A stretch of 14,294 bases of DNA from Planctomycetota bacterium (lineage in GTDB: Bacteria > Planctomycetota > Phycisphaerae > WQYP01). This document shows positions 13,984 to 14,294 of this stretch, in pieces (position 1 is the stretch's first letter; each line of letters starts with the position of its first letter). The stretch spans positions 1 through 14,294 of the forward strand of contig JAKATV010000203.1 in NCBI GenBank assembly GCA_021818565.1, written 5' to 3'. The notes under the pieces were generated by a model, which worked only from the letters and a program-made list of their open reading frames with translations, was not told where the DNA came from and did not search any database. Made by a program: the position numbers and the translations under genes.

Positions 13984-14294
13984 ATGCCTTCAACAGTCCT
14001 TAACTCGCTTTCACCTGCTACGGAACTTATGCCGTACATGCCGGTGTTTTACGTCTCCTTTCTTGTTACAGTGCTTCTTACCCCGGTCATGCGGCAACTG
14101 GCGCTCCGCTATGGCGTTGTTGATGAGCCGGACGGCCACCGCAAAATTCATACCCGGCCCATTGCCTATCTCGGTGGCGTGGCCACTTTTATTGGCTGGA
14201 TGGCCGGCGTATTGGTATCGGTGTTTATTACCCCCCTCAATAGTGATCCCAATCTTGTCGCCAACGTGCAGGTCCCCCCGGGGATCATTCTCGG
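13984..14294 (+). CDS. WecA/TagO/MraY-family glycosyl-1-phosphate transferase, 5' part only
   Basis: The first 103 codons of a polytopic membrane enzyme that moves a UDP-sugar phosphate onto undecaprenyl phosphate; the gene runs off the right edge. The first membrane helix (MPVFYVSFLVTVLLTPVM) is followed by the family's cytoplasmic motif VVDEPDGHRKIHTRPIAYLGG and a second helix (ATFIGWMAGVLVSVFI). The D-x-P-x-x-R-K-x-H-x-x-P-x-x-x-x-GG pattern fits WecA/TagO, which start O-antigen, teichoic or capsule-type glycans, better than MraY of the peptidoglycan pathway. The start is uncertain: ATG 13984 has a weak ribosome site, and ATG 14029 or 14038 is closer to the first helix. The catalytic Asp residues lie outside the window. 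Confidence 0.88.
   Translation, partial: MPSTVLNSLSPATELMPYMPVFYVSFLVTVLLTPVMRQLALRYGVVDEPDGHRKIHTRPIAYLGGVATFIGWMAGVLVSVFITPLNSDPNLVANVQVPPGIIL

Noticed and set aside
1..14294. CRISPR array, tRNA genes, transposase or phage genes
   Set aside because: Looked for regular spaced repeats, tRNA-like TTCGANTC/cloverleaf arms and mobile-element proteins; none seen.

Overview
The window looks like a chromosomal segment of a Gram-negative bacterium of moderate-to-high GC, most likely from the Planctomycetes-Verrucomicrobia-Chlamydiae group and perhaps Phycisphaerae-like Planctomycetota. This placement is inferred from gene order and protein flavour, not from a marker comparison. Supporting points are a division/cell-wall (dcw) run that stops at ftsQ with no ftsA or ftsZ following, diverged FtsQ and MurG proteins, a bacterial type A RNase P RNA, and an envelope-stress style sigma/anti-sigma operon.

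Layout. (1) 1-633, minus: 5' part of a secreted glycoside hydrolase family 3 enzyme, with a leader containing nested inverted repeats. (2) 634-1086: intergenic, holding that leader and a small hairpin cluster upstream of ftsW. (3) 1087-8171, plus: ftsW, murG, murC, murB, ddl and an ftsQ-like gene, closely spaced and several overlapping. They cover peptidoglycan polymerisation, lipid II synthesis, UDP-MurNAc formation and alanine ligation, D-Ala-D-Ala synthesis and a divisome scaffold protein. (4) 8218-10008, plus: a short-chain dehydrogenase/reductase and a membrane-anchored endonuclease/exonuclease/phosphatase (EEP) fold protein that has lost two key acidic residues; both may be read with the same operon. 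(5) 10009-10296: a non-coding stretch with competing inverted repeats, a repeat-like fold-back element and a terminator that can serve both converging transcripts. (6) About 10297-10767, minus: rnpB with its own extended -10 promoter. (7) 10901-13557, minus: ECF sigma factor, membrane anti-sigma factor, then a secreted HtrA-like protein with a PDZ domain whose catalytic His and Asp appear to be missing. (8) 13558-13983: a divergent regulatory region with repeated TATCGG sites, several perfect inverted repeats and a good sigma-70 type promoter. (9) 13984 to the end, plus: start of a WecA/TagO-type polyprenyl-phosphate sugar-phosphate transferase.

How the parts fit: most genes concern the cell envelope. 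The plus-strand operon builds and divides the wall, the minus-strand operon resembles rpoE/rseA/degS or algU/mucA/mucD envelope-stress modules, and the last gene starts a surface glycan on a lipid carrier. The most interesting candidate is the sigma/anti-sigma/pseudoprotease module, where an apparently dead HtrA homologue may act as a PDZ sensor or chaperone rather than as a protease.
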